From: Odobenus rosmarus divergens
Lineage: Eukaryota; Chordata; Mammalia; Carnivora; Odobenidae
Assembly: GCF_000321225.1 (NCBI RefSeq)
Contig: NW_004451524.1
Coordinates: 434,001 to 498,000, forward strand
Length of the DNA stretch: 64,000 bases
Direction of reading: 5' to 3'
The notes beneath the pieces are model-generated. The model worked only from the letters and a program-made list of their open reading frames with translations. It ran no database searches and was not told where the DNA came from. This document shows positions 26,301-40,825 of this stretch, piece after piece (positions within the stretch are counted from its first letter, which is position 1; the number at the start of each line of letters is the position of its first letter). Both the position numbers and the translations under genes were made by a program.

Positions 26301-27204
26301 TCTAATGAAACCTTTTAAAGGCTGCATCCCTGCCCCTTCCCCTATTTATGCTAACGATAGTCAAGGCTTCACTATATCCAGGTTTGTCATCCTGGCCCCA
26401 TTTCTCAGAATGGTTACTGGCCAAAACCCTTCAGTTCCATTTGGACAATCTGTTCAAGAACTTACTCATCAAACTGTGGCCACAGGTGAAAATATCTTAT
26501 TTATCTAATTTTTTTCCTCAGAGTTGTTTGTGTTTATATTTAGATTTGGTCATTGATAACAGTTACAAATAAATAGTTAAAACACATTCGATTAGCTTTT
26601 TGTTTTGAGTTAGTTACTACAGTTAGGATGACGGAGGATATAAGAAAGTAAAACAGATGGCTAGCTGGGTGACCCGGCTCAAGTAACTTGGCTTCTGGTT
26701 ACAGTGAGGTGTGACTTTAGGAACAGCAGGCATTCTTTATGATATTCTGAGGCACTCCAACAGATAAACTGACACCTTACGAATGGCTCTGGCTGCAGGG
26801 GTACAGGTACGAGGGTGAAACCGGAAGCTCCTCCCACTCACGCCCTTGCCAGCCCTGCATCAGGACTTCTGAGGGTCCCTTACAGAATGTCCAGGGCTGG
26901 GAGCCCAGGATTCCAGTCTCAACTCTAGCAGGAGTACAAAGTAGCACACAGTGAAGAGAACAGGAATGAGGAGTCTGATGACGTAACACCCTTGCCCGAA
27001 GTCAGGGCTACAGGAGATAGGAGTAGGAATTAAGTTGCCTGGCAAGGTCAGTAATGACATGAAAAAAATGGGAAAGAAAAATGGGCGCTTAGATCTCCCC
27101 ATCATACATACTGAAAAAGTGGACATCAAAATGAAACGAGTCTTACAACACATGCAAACATTTCATCAGAAAAATTGCATGGTTTATATAATATAGGAAG
27201 AGTG

Positions 27205-27445
27205 TTGGTTATGATCCCAGGCTCTGGAGCACAGTTGCAAGTGTTGCAAGTGTTCACATCCTCACTATGCCTCAACTATTTAAGGAGGCTGGGGCAAGGT
27301 GATTAATCTCTCTCTGTTACTTCATTAGTAAACTGGGGATAATAATAGTACCCATCCACCCACTAAGGTGGTCATTAGAATTCAAAGAGTTGGGACATAC
27401 AAAATACTAGATCAGTGCCTGGCATTTAGAAAATACTCAATAAAA
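27205..27445 (+). repeat. MIR element
   Basis: CAGGCTCTGGAGCACAG, then AATCTCTCTCTGTTACTTCA, GTAAACTGGGGATAATAATA and GTGCCTGGCATTTAGAAAAT with a final CTCAATAAA follow the MIR order. Confidence 0.75.
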
Positions 27446-27632
27446 TGAACTATTTAATGATTAACATCATTATCTGCCATCCTTATTTCATTATCCTCAT
27501 TAACGGGGTTGCAAGGGAACTGAAGGATTACATATTCTGCATTGTTTATGTTTATCCTTAGCTGCCTTTTGTTTTCTATACATATTTCCCCTTTGCCAGC
27601 TCTCCTACTCTTTTCTATCCTGTTTTATGTTA

Positions 27633-30534
<2,902 letters not shown>

Positions 30535-33429
30535 TCAGGATTTAGTAGCACAAACAACTTCCTTATGAAAAAAGAAAAGAAAAAGGCACTTGATTAATTT
30601 CTTAAAATTAAAAGAGGGAGGAAGAGCCCCTCACAGCCATCATTAGTTTGATCTAAATGACATACTGCAATTCATACAAAGTATTTCATGTTATAATAAC
30701 ATGTTTAATAACATGATTTAGGGTACATGCTATAATAACATGGTTTCATGTGAACCCTATGGTAATGAAGACAAATACTTTGTATGAATAATAATACATA
30801 ATAATTATATGCTATAATTATATATTATATATACTATATTATCATTATGTAATATTAAATGATATATTAAACTTAAACACAGGAACTTAGTCTTTTGGAA
30901 TGAAAAAAAGGCATAAAGATTGAAAATGTGCACTGTAGATAACAAAAGATAAATCAGTAACAGTGAAATACCTTGGTATTTAAAGCTAACTATTTGGGAA
31001 AGGAGATATATTGACGTGGAATAAAATTACCAACTACTTAATTAAATACTTTATTTTCATATGCATATAAGAGCCATACACACATGCATTTTAATAAATC
31101 ATAATGACTTAATGTCAAAAATATTTCACTGTGATTTTATTTATTATTTGCCTCATAAAAGAATGCTCCATTTATATTGATTTTTTTCTAACACTTATCT
31201 AAGACCTGTTTCTAATTATTTAAGTAATAAAGAACTATATTATTAACCATTATTCTCTGGGGTTTAATGATGTTCTAAGTGTTTCTCTAGCCAAGTGAAA
31301 TAAATAATTTTATGGAGTATGAACACATATATTATACTTAGGTATTTTTCATTAATCTTTCTCTGCTGTTATGGTTGTCAAGCACTATTACAGTTTCAAG
31401 AATAAGAAATGAACCAGAAACTTCCTAATTCCTACACAATCCACAGTCTTTTTCTTCCTAATACCTATACAATCCACACTCTTTCCCAGTTATAATTACA
31501 TATTGTGACTGGCGATATCTCCCCTTAATGCTTATTTTCCTAACAAAACACATTAACGTGGCAAGTAAAGGTCAGGATTCATATTTAAAACGGTTATCAG
31601 GTACATTGGAATATCACATTTTAACCAAGGGAGACTCTGAAGTTTCAAATCTGATATATCAAGAAAAGGTGATGAGAGCTCTTGGAGTATCAATTTATTG
31701 TACATGGTACGACATACATTTTCAGTGCTTAAATTCTTCTGTGGTGTAGGAGATGGTTATTATAACCTCAGTATGTTTTCTAGATGACTTATTAACCAAT
31801 TAAGAATGTTAAAGTAAAAACTGAGAGGATAATAGTTAAATAATATTTGGGGGCAACTACAATATGCCAGGAATATAAACAGCTCTGCTAATCTCCTTTT
31901 CTCCAGGTAGTGTTTCCTGACACATTTCAAACCATTTCAGAATAAAATAAATTGTGCAATATGCCTGTAGGGAATAAAACTAAGCAAACGCAGTGACAAA
32001 GAAAGATTATGGAACTTTACAGAAAGCGCATCGTCATATCATTAGGCACTTCATATTCCTAGCTACAATGTTTAATAAGCAAGAGATTTTAAGAATAAAG
32101 AAGGGTTCAAGCCAGGTTCATCTCATTAGTCTACAATAACAGGCAACCACAAGTTAATATATTGCAACAGCAGAGAAAAGTTCAGCACTGAACCAGTTTG
32201 AGATGGAAGGTCTAAAATATGAAGATTTCTGGGGAATACTTAATGCCGAATTAACGGATGGATCCATTACTGGAGGCAGTCGGCATGTGAAGCACCTCTG
32301 AGGATGACAGATAAATTATAATCACTCAGTGTCACCACATGAGAAGATGTCGGCTTTGACTTCATGGTGGTCTAGCCTGTTCACTGGATGGAGAATGTCT
32401 GATTTACCCAAGTGGGGGTGTGAGAATTCTACCCAAGGTCTACTGCCTCTGGTCTGTGCGGCACAGTGTATTATTCAAGAGCACAAAGATCACATGGGGG
32501 AATATTGCAGAAATCAGACGTTTGCCTGCCCTCAATCTGGAGAACCCAGATTTTTAAAATTTATAATTTATAAATGATAAAAGTCGAGCACAACGCACCA
32601 CAACACAGTCCAAAGTTTTGAAAAGCACTCAGTTGGAGGGAGAAAAAGTGGAAAACGATGGACAGATAATGGAGTCTGGTATGGCATATGCGGAATGCTG
32701 TGATTTCTGAGCAGCCCCCTCTCCCAACATGTCTGTCACTCTCAAGACCAGCCTGGAATGGAGGTACAACGCAGGTTGGTGGAAGAGACTGCAGCCATGG
32801 TAGGCCGACTGTAGGCTGATAAGATCACTGCAAAGTGAGAGAGTTGTGGAAGACAACCGATGGGAAGTATCTCAGAACATGGGATATTTATTTACTTGAA
32901 GATAAACTGGCTGAAGAAGTAACAACTTAAGCAGAGCCTTCCACCTGGATAATATGGATCCTAGTATTACAGGAGGCTCTCAGGCACACAGAGCGAAAGG
33001 TTTTCTAGGGCCAAAACCTGTGACAGTTTGCCTTGGGACTCAGGGCATCCAGTGATAAAACTGGGAAGAGTTAGTCACCCCACTCTCCACCAGTCCACTC
33101 CCCGCATCCAGAATTGCCAGCCCAAAGGCCTAAGGGGGCTTCCAGAAGGATGGACCTCCTCCACCAGTCTCTGGACCACAAGTCTGGGAAGAGGAGGGAG
33201 GAGAAGGGCAGGAGAAGGTCTCCTGCTTTCTTTTGGCTTCTTTTCCCCAGCCCTGGAAATGTCAGGGTGCCTTAGTGTGTGCGGGGTGTGTGTTCATTGA
33301 TCAGTAGAATCTCATGCCCAAAATGTTCTGGGACTGAAGGACACCAATTGAGATGATTGATTAAACAGAGATACCTAAGTAAACCTGCGATGGTGATTTT
33401 TTTTTTAAAGTCCTGAAGTTTGAATTTTA

Positions 33430-33780
33430 TTATGGAAGCTTCCACAGTTTATTGGTTAGGAGCTCAGAAACACTTTAATAGACACCAAATTATAAAGAAC
33501 ATGAGAGGGAGAATAAAACCAAAATTCAAGACAGTGTTTATCTGGGGAGATGAAGAGATAGGACCCTGGATGGGCAAATGAATGTTGATAATATTATCTT
33601 TCTAAGCTGGGAAATGCACATGTAGATATGCATAGTATTCTAATTAGTAGCCTTTAAAATGCACATATGATGTAAGAGGACACTGGGTGCAGGGAATATG
33701 GACACTCTCCTCATATCTTTGCAACTTTTTCATAAATGTAAAACTATTCAAAGATTAAAAGTTTATTTAAATAAAATAGT
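33430..33780 (+). mobile_element. Possible L1M 3'-end relic
   Basis: GCAACTTTTTCATAAATGTAA and ACTATTCAAAGATTAAAAG resemble the 3' ends of old L1M copies. Upstream limit uncertain. Confidence 0.45.
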
Positions 33781-34298
33781 GTATATCATTTGTACCATAA
33801 TAAAAACAAGCAAAATTACAGAGCGCACATGTGATATATTTCACCATAAACTAGGATAGAATGAATAATAGCAATAAAAATTTTCTGCAAAAAATAGGTA
33901 GGCATCGTGAAATATGAACATGAGGGATGCAAAATACTTTAAGAACGAGGATTCTATTTTCATGATTTACACTTTCATCCAGTCTATTAATTTTATCTAG
34001 TCTTTTTTTCACATTTAACAATATGCCTGTTTTTAAAATCTCTTTTAGTGCTTCTAAATCTTTTCCTTTGAAGTGAAAGCTCTTAGTTAATTTGTTCTCC
34101 ATACCTTACCATTTATTAAAGGAATGTGTTCCTATGGATTGCCATAAAATCAATCACATATTCCATGAGGTTTAATAAACAACTTGGTTCAGAAATGAAC
34201 AAATCTCACTAAAGGAAGCAATTACATCTTTTAAGATTTTTGCCACTGTGCTGCAATTCACAGCAATGGATTAGGCAGGGGTTTTCTTTCTTTGTTCC

Positions 34299-35141
34299 TT
34301 TTTTTTTTTTTTAAGAAACTTTATTTTCCATCGACCTTATTATTTCCATTTTGTTTGCCTTTGTGGAAGAGCAGCTTAAGACCACTCAGGTGTTGCTCCT
34401 ACCCGTTCAGTGGCCAGAGCAGCCTGCAACTTCAGGTTGAGAAGCAGTAAACTCAGGAGCTGGAGCTGTCCATTCACCCTGAAATTCCTCCGTGGTCACA
34501 GCCTTTTCAGCAGCGCTCTGCTCTTCCTTTTCAATCCCTTCAGGAACTCTAGAAATAGAGCTCAGGTGCCACGCGTGCGCAGAGTATCCCGGGCCAGCAC
34601 CCACCCCATCAGACCCACTGACTGAGCTCCCCTGTTGTTGCAAGGGATGGCGATGTCCACAGAGCGCAGAGGAGAGTTCTGTGCTCCACAGAGCGATGGT
34701 AGGCAGGTGAACATGAGACGCCTCTGTGAGAGGCTGGTGCTCAGCCCTGGGATCGGTCACCACCAGAAGTCTCGGCCCCCGGAAGGCTGGCTGGATCTGG
34801 TCAGCGGAGGTTCCAGTGGGGACGCGGCCGGCAGTAGGCGTGGCTCCAGGGACAGCGGCGTACTTCAGCCCAGCGCGCTGGCCAGGATTCCTGGGTGATA
34901 GGACACTGACATCAGCCAGGTTTTCAACGGCAATAATGGCACGGGCTGCCAGCAGAAGCTTCTCCCAGGTTCTCCTCAGATTCATGAGGTAGCCTCCATC
35001 ACCTGTCCTTCTGTAGATGTACTGTGGTTCCATTTGGAAGTCAAGGTTGGTGCCACCCACGTGGGTTCCTGCCGCAAGGAATTTGAAGACATCCTCCTCC
35101 TTCATTTGCAGGACATTGAGGGCTCCAGACACTGTGAAAGT
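34299..35141 (-). pseudogene. RPSA: RPSA (40S ribosomal protein SA / laminin receptor) processed pseudogene
   Basis: An intronless retrocopy on the same strand as the host gene, inside intron 9. The frame is recognisably [77 protein letters not shown] and [10 protein letters not shown]. Damage: the initiator ATG reads GTG at 35130-35132. A frameshift follows the IALW segment, so about 30 codons are out of frame. A deletion near [10 protein letters not shown] brings back the frame, and most of the C-terminal acidic repeat region is lost before the remnant of the VGATPEWS end. A 3' UTR piece with AATAAA and a 14-base A tail (T run at 34299-34312) marks it as reverse-transcribed mRNA. It is very unlikely to make functional protein. 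Confidence 0.95.
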
Positions 35142-36105
35142 TTCCCTTTAAGTTATGACAGGAACACCATATGGACCCCTCCTTGGGTAGCACGGAAAGT
35201 GTTTGTTTGTTCTTAGTATCAGATGAAGGATGCATGGTCTGTGTGTTTACTGTCAATTCTTAGGAAGGAATTTGTATTTTATTGATGAATAATAAAGATT
35301 GGTATACTGCCACCAAATTCAAAGGCGATTCTAGACAGAGGTGACTATTAAAATTCAAAATAACAGCAATAAGAAACACACCAAATCATGATTAGAAATA
35401 AGTCTTACTACTACCAGTTTTACAACTTTGCCTTTCTACTGGCAAATCACATTTTATTTTAATTTTCTAGCGGTAAAGACTCATTTCCATTTCCAAGGTT
35501 TTCTTTTCCAAGCTTTTAGTTCAATCAAACATCCAGGGCAGGTAAATGCTTCATTTGTTTTTGTTCTCTTAGAGAGATGGCCTGGTGTTGAAGGTTGATG
35601 TCCTAATTTCATCAAATGTATCAGTGCATTATTACTTAGCAATGAACAGAGGTTTCTATGGCTAATTAGGTTAGATTATTTGCCATCGGCATAATATCGT
35701 CCTTCTGCATTGGGCAGTAGGAAAGCAATAAGGATGCTCCAGAGGAGCTAAGAGCCATGTGCAGGAAAATACTGCAGTAAAATCAGCCCATAAAATATGA
35801 AAAAGCCATATAAGAATCATTTCACACTAGGAAAATATAACAAAGTTTGAAAGTGAGAACTGAAGAGGGTTGTCTATTTGCAATCATTCTCATTGTCGGA
35901 ATTGTAAACATAAGTAAATCACTCTAAGAAATGCATCTTAGGTCATAGTTGGTCATCTTGATTCACTCAACATTTCCATGTTCAAAGAAAGTGAGAAATT
36001 ACCATACTATTGAATTGGTTAAAACATGATGACATCTCCAAGACACAGGGGGGAGTAACTGCAAATATGGGTCAATTGCCCGTATGGCCTGACCTTTTCT
36101 CTTAC

Positions 36106-36255
36106 CTCCGAAATAACAGGTACCACCTGAATAAATCTGCTCAGGCCCCAGGGAAGAAGCAGCAGAGGCTACTTGGCCATCTACCACCAGACTCAAGTGA
36201 TTCCGTTTGGCAGATAAGGAGATGGAATGCCACTGCCCGTCATTTAATCCAACAC
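36106..36255 (-). CDS. CNTNAP4: CNTNAP4 coding exon (probable exon 9): laminin-G domain 2, middle
   Basis: A 150-bp exon. It starts with GT, completing GGT (Gly) from the previous exon, and reads VGLNDGQWHSISLSAKRNHL then SLVVDGQVAS and GPEQIYSGGTCYFGG. The GQWHSISL stretch is the laminin-G equivalent of DxxWHxV in domain 1. The acceptor is ATTTCGTCTCCCCAG and the donor GAG/GTAAGA. Unusually, only 19 bp beyond the acceptor the original intron is interrupted by an L1 insertion (TSD at 36275-36292). The sequence between, TTTTAACTGATTTCGTCTCC, still holds a short pyrimidine tract and CTGAT or TTAAC as possible branch sites. The exon has no stop or indel, so it still looks functional. Confidence 0.92.
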
Positions 36256-36292
36256 CTGGGGAGACGAAATCAGTTAAAAGAGATCTCTCTCA

Positions 36293-36736
36293 GTGCTCAC
36301 CACCCAGCCACCCCACCCCTCCCACCCCCCACCACTCCAGCAACCCTCGGTTTGTTTCCTGAGCGCTGTGAATAGTGCAAGACTGTTGAATCACAGATCT
36401 GTACCTCTGAAACAAATAATACATTATATGTTAAAAAAAAAAAAGAAGAAGAAGAAGAAGAAGATAGCAGGAGGGGAAGAATGAAGGGGGGGATATCGGA
36501 GGGGGAGACGAACTATGAGAGAGGATGGACTCTGAAAAACAAACTGAGGGTTCTAGAGTGGAGAGGGTGGGAGGATGGGTTGGCCTAGTGATGGGTATTG
36601 AAGAGGGCACGTTCTGCGTGGAGCACTAGGTGTTATGCACAAACAATGAATCATGGAACACTACATCAAAAACTAATGATGTAATGTATGGTAATTAACA
36701 TAATAAAAAATAAAATAAAATAAAATTTGAAAAAAA
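36293..36736 (+). mobile_element. L1 3' end with 5' inversion (twin-priming structure)
   Basis: The segment 36361-36736 is the plus-strand L1 3' UTR (GAGCGCTGTGAATAGTGCAA onward) with an A-rich end. The segment 36293-36360 is the same family's upstream G-rich 3' UTR in inverted orientation, reading GGAAACAAACCGAGGGTTGC on the minus strand. The piece between them in an intact copy is missing. Identical 18-bp flanks TAAAAGAGATCTCTCTCA at 36275-36292 and 36737-36754 show a single insertion event. Confidence 0.95.
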
Positions 36737-37254
36737 TAAAAGAGATCTCTCTCAACAGGGAACAGTATAAATAGTTAGAAACAAAATAGACATTGCCCAA
36801 TCAAGCACAGCACTCAGTATATTAATAAAAGGAAACAAAGACAGGAAAAGGGGGCAAGTGGGTACCCTCTTGTGGAAAATGGTGCGTTATTCTTTCCTTA
36901 GGGCCTCAGTAAAAGGAACAAAATCCCCAACTTTGGACAAAGTCCTAAGTAGTTAAAATCTTCCAATTATTTGGCATGGACAGTTTTCAGCTTTCATCGT
37001 GTACTTTTACCTTTTATGGGGAGGGGTTTGGGAAGAGCACAGATATTTTCCAAAATTCTCGGTTAGACCCAATAAAATGATTTATCTGCTTTTTTACATT
37101 TTTGTGTAGTCATCTTTTATAATATTATATATTTAGCAATGTATATCAAGTCCATCATTACAAAAATTACTATAATGAATATTGAAAGTTTTCCCATATA
37201 ATATGAAGTTAAAAAATAAAGCAGTGTGTAAAACCACATTTACAGAGTCGATCC

Positions 37255-37862
37255 TCATGGTGTGTAGATTCCATGTTTGCAACTTCACGTACTCACCATA
37301 ATTTATTTGTAACCCCAAAATCAATACTCAGGGCATCTTTGGAATCATTCACAGAAATGCACAGAGCAGTGAATAAATTGAGTTCAGCGACACATGTGTT
37401 TCCAGCTGAGGTTAAACAAGGAAACACTTGTTTCAGCTCTCATATGTAAACACGTTTCCCACATTTTTGTGCTTTTGGTTGGTGATTTTGCCATTTAAAA
37501 GACCCCAGGCATAGTGATGAAGTACTGTCTGGTGTTCCTAAATGCAAGAAGGCTGTGATAGTGCCTCACAGAGAAAATAAAACATGTTATATGAACTTCA
37601 TTCAGGCATTGGTTATAGTGAAGCTGGCCACGAGTTCAATGTTAATGGATCAACAATATATATTAAATAAAGTATCTTTAAACAGAATCACATATAAAAG
37701 CAAGGTTATATATTGACTGGTTGACAAAAATGTTGTGACCAGAAGGTCACAGGAACCTAACCCCATAATTCCCCTAGGAGTGGAAGTTCAATATTTGCTA
37801 ATTCAATGTTCACGATGACTTTACACAACACAACTATTGCAAATGATGAGAATCAACTACAC
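37255..37862 (+). mobile_element. Tigger-like DNA transposon remnant, copy 2
   Basis: The same family and orientation as the 19385 copy, with GGTTATATATTGACTGGTTG, AATGTTGTGACCAGAAGGTC and TCACAGGAACCTAACC. The right end GCAAATGATGAGAATCAACT is the inverted counterpart of the family's left end. Heavily mutated. Confidence 0.65.
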
Positions 37863-39769
37863 ATATATAAATCTAATGATAGTCTTACTTTTTGTATAAA
37901 TATGGGGAAGGGCTGAAAGGAAATACCCCTATATACAAACAGTAATTTTTGCATAATGGAAAATTGCGGTTTTTACTCATTTTTATATTTTCCCTGGATT
38001 TTTCAAGATTATATATATAAACAAAAATCGCATTAATCAAAAATCAAAGTATTCTCTTCACCCCTAAAAAACAATCTCCCCTCCCTCCCAAGGCAGCTCT
38101 AGTTTGATGAATCCATTCGATGACTTAGCCCTTTCCTTCTTTAAGGGAATTAAGTCTACAAAGGTTCTGTGTCTGAATATCAGCAAACAGGTGGACTCTA
38201 AGCATCTCTATTGTGGATTTACCAGTAAGGTTTATATCCATTGAATACTCAATGCTGTATGATTTTGTATATCAAATTAGTAAACTAAAATAGGAAACTC
38301 TATTAAACCCAAAGGTCATGGCCTCTTTTCTGATATTATGTACAATGTACAATTTCTTTATGTCCCTAGCTATTTTTGACCACAGGCTTTCAGATAGAAA
38401 ATGTGTAGAAGCTCTCTTAGGCGTTTAAGCTCTTTGCCCTGGATTTATTTAGTATAACGCAAATTCCATCCTGGGCACCGAAGCTCGTTTTTATACTACA
38501 TCCAGGAAGCAAAAAAGATTTTCAAAGACCCAACTGGCTTGGTTTGTGAAAGATAATGAGAAAGACCTGAAAACTGAAAAATGTAGGTTAGATACTTTTA
38601 GACACATTTTCTAAGAGTGGGCTCTGGAAATAGACGAATGAAGAGTTATGTAATTCCTGACGGTATGAGATTGGACTAAAATAAATCAAATGCCCCAGAT
38701 TTGTCATCTAGAGCTTCCTTTAAGAGAATACATTTGGAGTGAAAGTCCTTGTACTGAGCTTTGCGTCACACGCAAAGACGCCTCCCACCCTCCCTCCACC
38801 ACCACGCGCCACCACACACCGCCTATCGGCTCTCTCAAAGGTTGGACATGCCTGTAAACATGATTCTGCTTCTGTTATCTTATCTTAGGCTTTTTATAGG
38901 TCCAGGACAGTGCTTCTCAAGCTACCTGTAGTGATGAACATTTTCCTTCCTGGCCTAGAGCAGACTGACACTTTCATAAAGCTGAGGGAAAGTTAATAAA
39001 AATTAAATAAAGAAGACATAAAATACAAGCCCAGCATCCATATGCTTGGATGGCACAGCAAGATCTTATTGCTCTAACAGGTTCTTAGAACTTAATGCCA
39101 AGGTTTACGCTCCTCTTGGAAACAAATATTTCACTGAATGAGTGTTAGTCCAGGGACCATGCTTTTGAGTAGCAGTGCTCCAAGTATCTGCTGGGTGACG
39201 CATGCTGCAGGATTAAAGTCAAAGCTCGGGAATTTCTTCTGTCAATACAAAAGCCAGTTTAGATTAAGAGCAAAGACTGCTAGGACAGCCGCGCTGTCAT
39301 CTGACACAGTTAAGTCACCCCCCTCACCAGCCAGCACGTAGTGAAGTTGTTATGTGTTTGTGGGGGAACCACTGGAAAGCTCCTCCCAAGCCTCACTTAT
39401 AACAGACACCACTGACTTCGGAGGAGGTGGATTGTTACCCATCAGTGAGATTTATTATGTAAATTAAACAATGAAAAGTCCAATTAATTTCTTTCTCTTA
39501 ACTTGACATAATAAAAGGATAATTTTGAAATTAGGTTCTATTTTTTTTTTAAGTATACAACTCCTTCCCTCTTTTAGGTTTGATGAGAGGGAGCCCCTTA
39601 AAAGACCACACCACTGTAAAAGAAGGGAAGGAGAAGAATCACAGAATTTGTACTTTTTCTTGTTCATGTTATCAGGTAAGTAAATGCTAATTTGAGGACT
39701 GCTCCCACCACTCATAAGTTTTGAGTCTGGGGGAGGGGCATGTTGTTGGTATAATAAAAAAATAATAGT

Positions 39770-39965
39770 AACAGTTTTTATGGATTTCATAACAGGTACT
39801 GTGTGCTTTACATGCATTGTGTATTTAATCTTCAACACTGCTAGTATTATGCTTATTTTAAATATGGGGAAAATGCTCAAATAAGAACAACAAACTATCC
39901 AAGGTCATGTCCAGCTGGTGAGCTGATTTCAAAACCCATACTGTTCTCTGCCTGCAGGACAGGCG
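39770..39965 (-). repeat. MIR element, reversed
   Basis: CTTTACATGCATTGTGTATT, TTAAATATGGGGAAAATGCT, CCAAGGTCATGTCCAGCTGG and AAACCCATACTGTTCTCTGC correspond to MIR read backwards. Confidence 0.6.
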
Positions 39966-40176
39966 GTGCCTTTAGTTTTTTTTTGCTCTTGTAAATAATT
40001 ACAAAAGAAACCAAAAAGCAGCCCCCAAACTGCTAGGAAGTGGCCTGGCACTCTGAGGAGGCCTTGGTGGTATGAGAAGTTGGCGGGCACTCGGGGCTAG
40101 GCCTTGGTGTTCTCCCGTTGAACACAATCTCATAGAACACCCATATTAGTCAAGGAAACTACAATGAAATGGGACC

Positions 40177-40195
40177 AAAAAAAAAAAAAAAAAAA
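40177..40195. repeat. A19 mononucleotide run
   Basis: Nineteen consecutive A after GGGACC. Confidence 0.97.
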
Positions 40196-40714
40196 GCCAA
40201 GGCTACTTCATAATCTTGTGTAAGCCCAGACAATAACAAGGCTATTGTGAAAACCACAAAAATGCCAAAGTTCCTCTTCTGGATAATATGAATGACAACC
40301 GATTTTATTTTTTTTTATACCAATTACAGCTTTGGCCTTATTTCGTTCCTCCATCCTAGATAAGATTTACAAAGACAACTCATCACACAATTACCCTCAC
40401 TTCCTAGCAACATTTAATCCAGAGGAGTTTTCCACTTCCTTGAAACCTCCCCCCAAATAAGCTGACAACCCCAAATCTTACAATAAATCATCCTTAACAC
40501 CTTTATGTGAAGACACGCCCGCGGCTCCCCAGGGTGTGCGTCATACTTGCTGCAATAAGCAATAAACCCACAGCTTGCTTGATTACAGGTATGTTCATTG
40601 TGGACTTGGGATGGAAAGCACTGACAACTCTAAGTGGAATTATGAAAGAATAGAAAAATAAACAGAAGTGCTTGCAATTATAGGTAGTGCGGGAGAACAC
40701 AACTGTTTACCAGA

Positions 40715-40825
40715 ACTCTCGCCCTCTCCCTCTCTTCTCCCGGCCCAACCTCTTACCCTCCTCCTCCTTCTTTGTCCCTCTCTCTCTATCTCTGTCTCCC
40801 CCTCCCTCTCTTTTTCTCACCTTCT
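40715..40825. repeat. Pyrimidine-rich tract (plus strand)
   Basis: About 110 bp that are overwhelmingly C and T on the plus strand (CCCTCTCCCTCTCTTCTCCC, CTCCTCCTCCTTCTTTG, CTCTCTCTATCTCTGTCTCC). The gene's RNA would be purine-rich here. Confidence 0.85.

Noticed and set aside
34407..35132. 241-codon open frame taken as an intact ribosomal protein gene
   Set aside because: It lacks ATG, contains an out-of-frame middle and has lost most of the C-terminal region. It is intronless with a poly-A tail, so it is a processed pseudogene.
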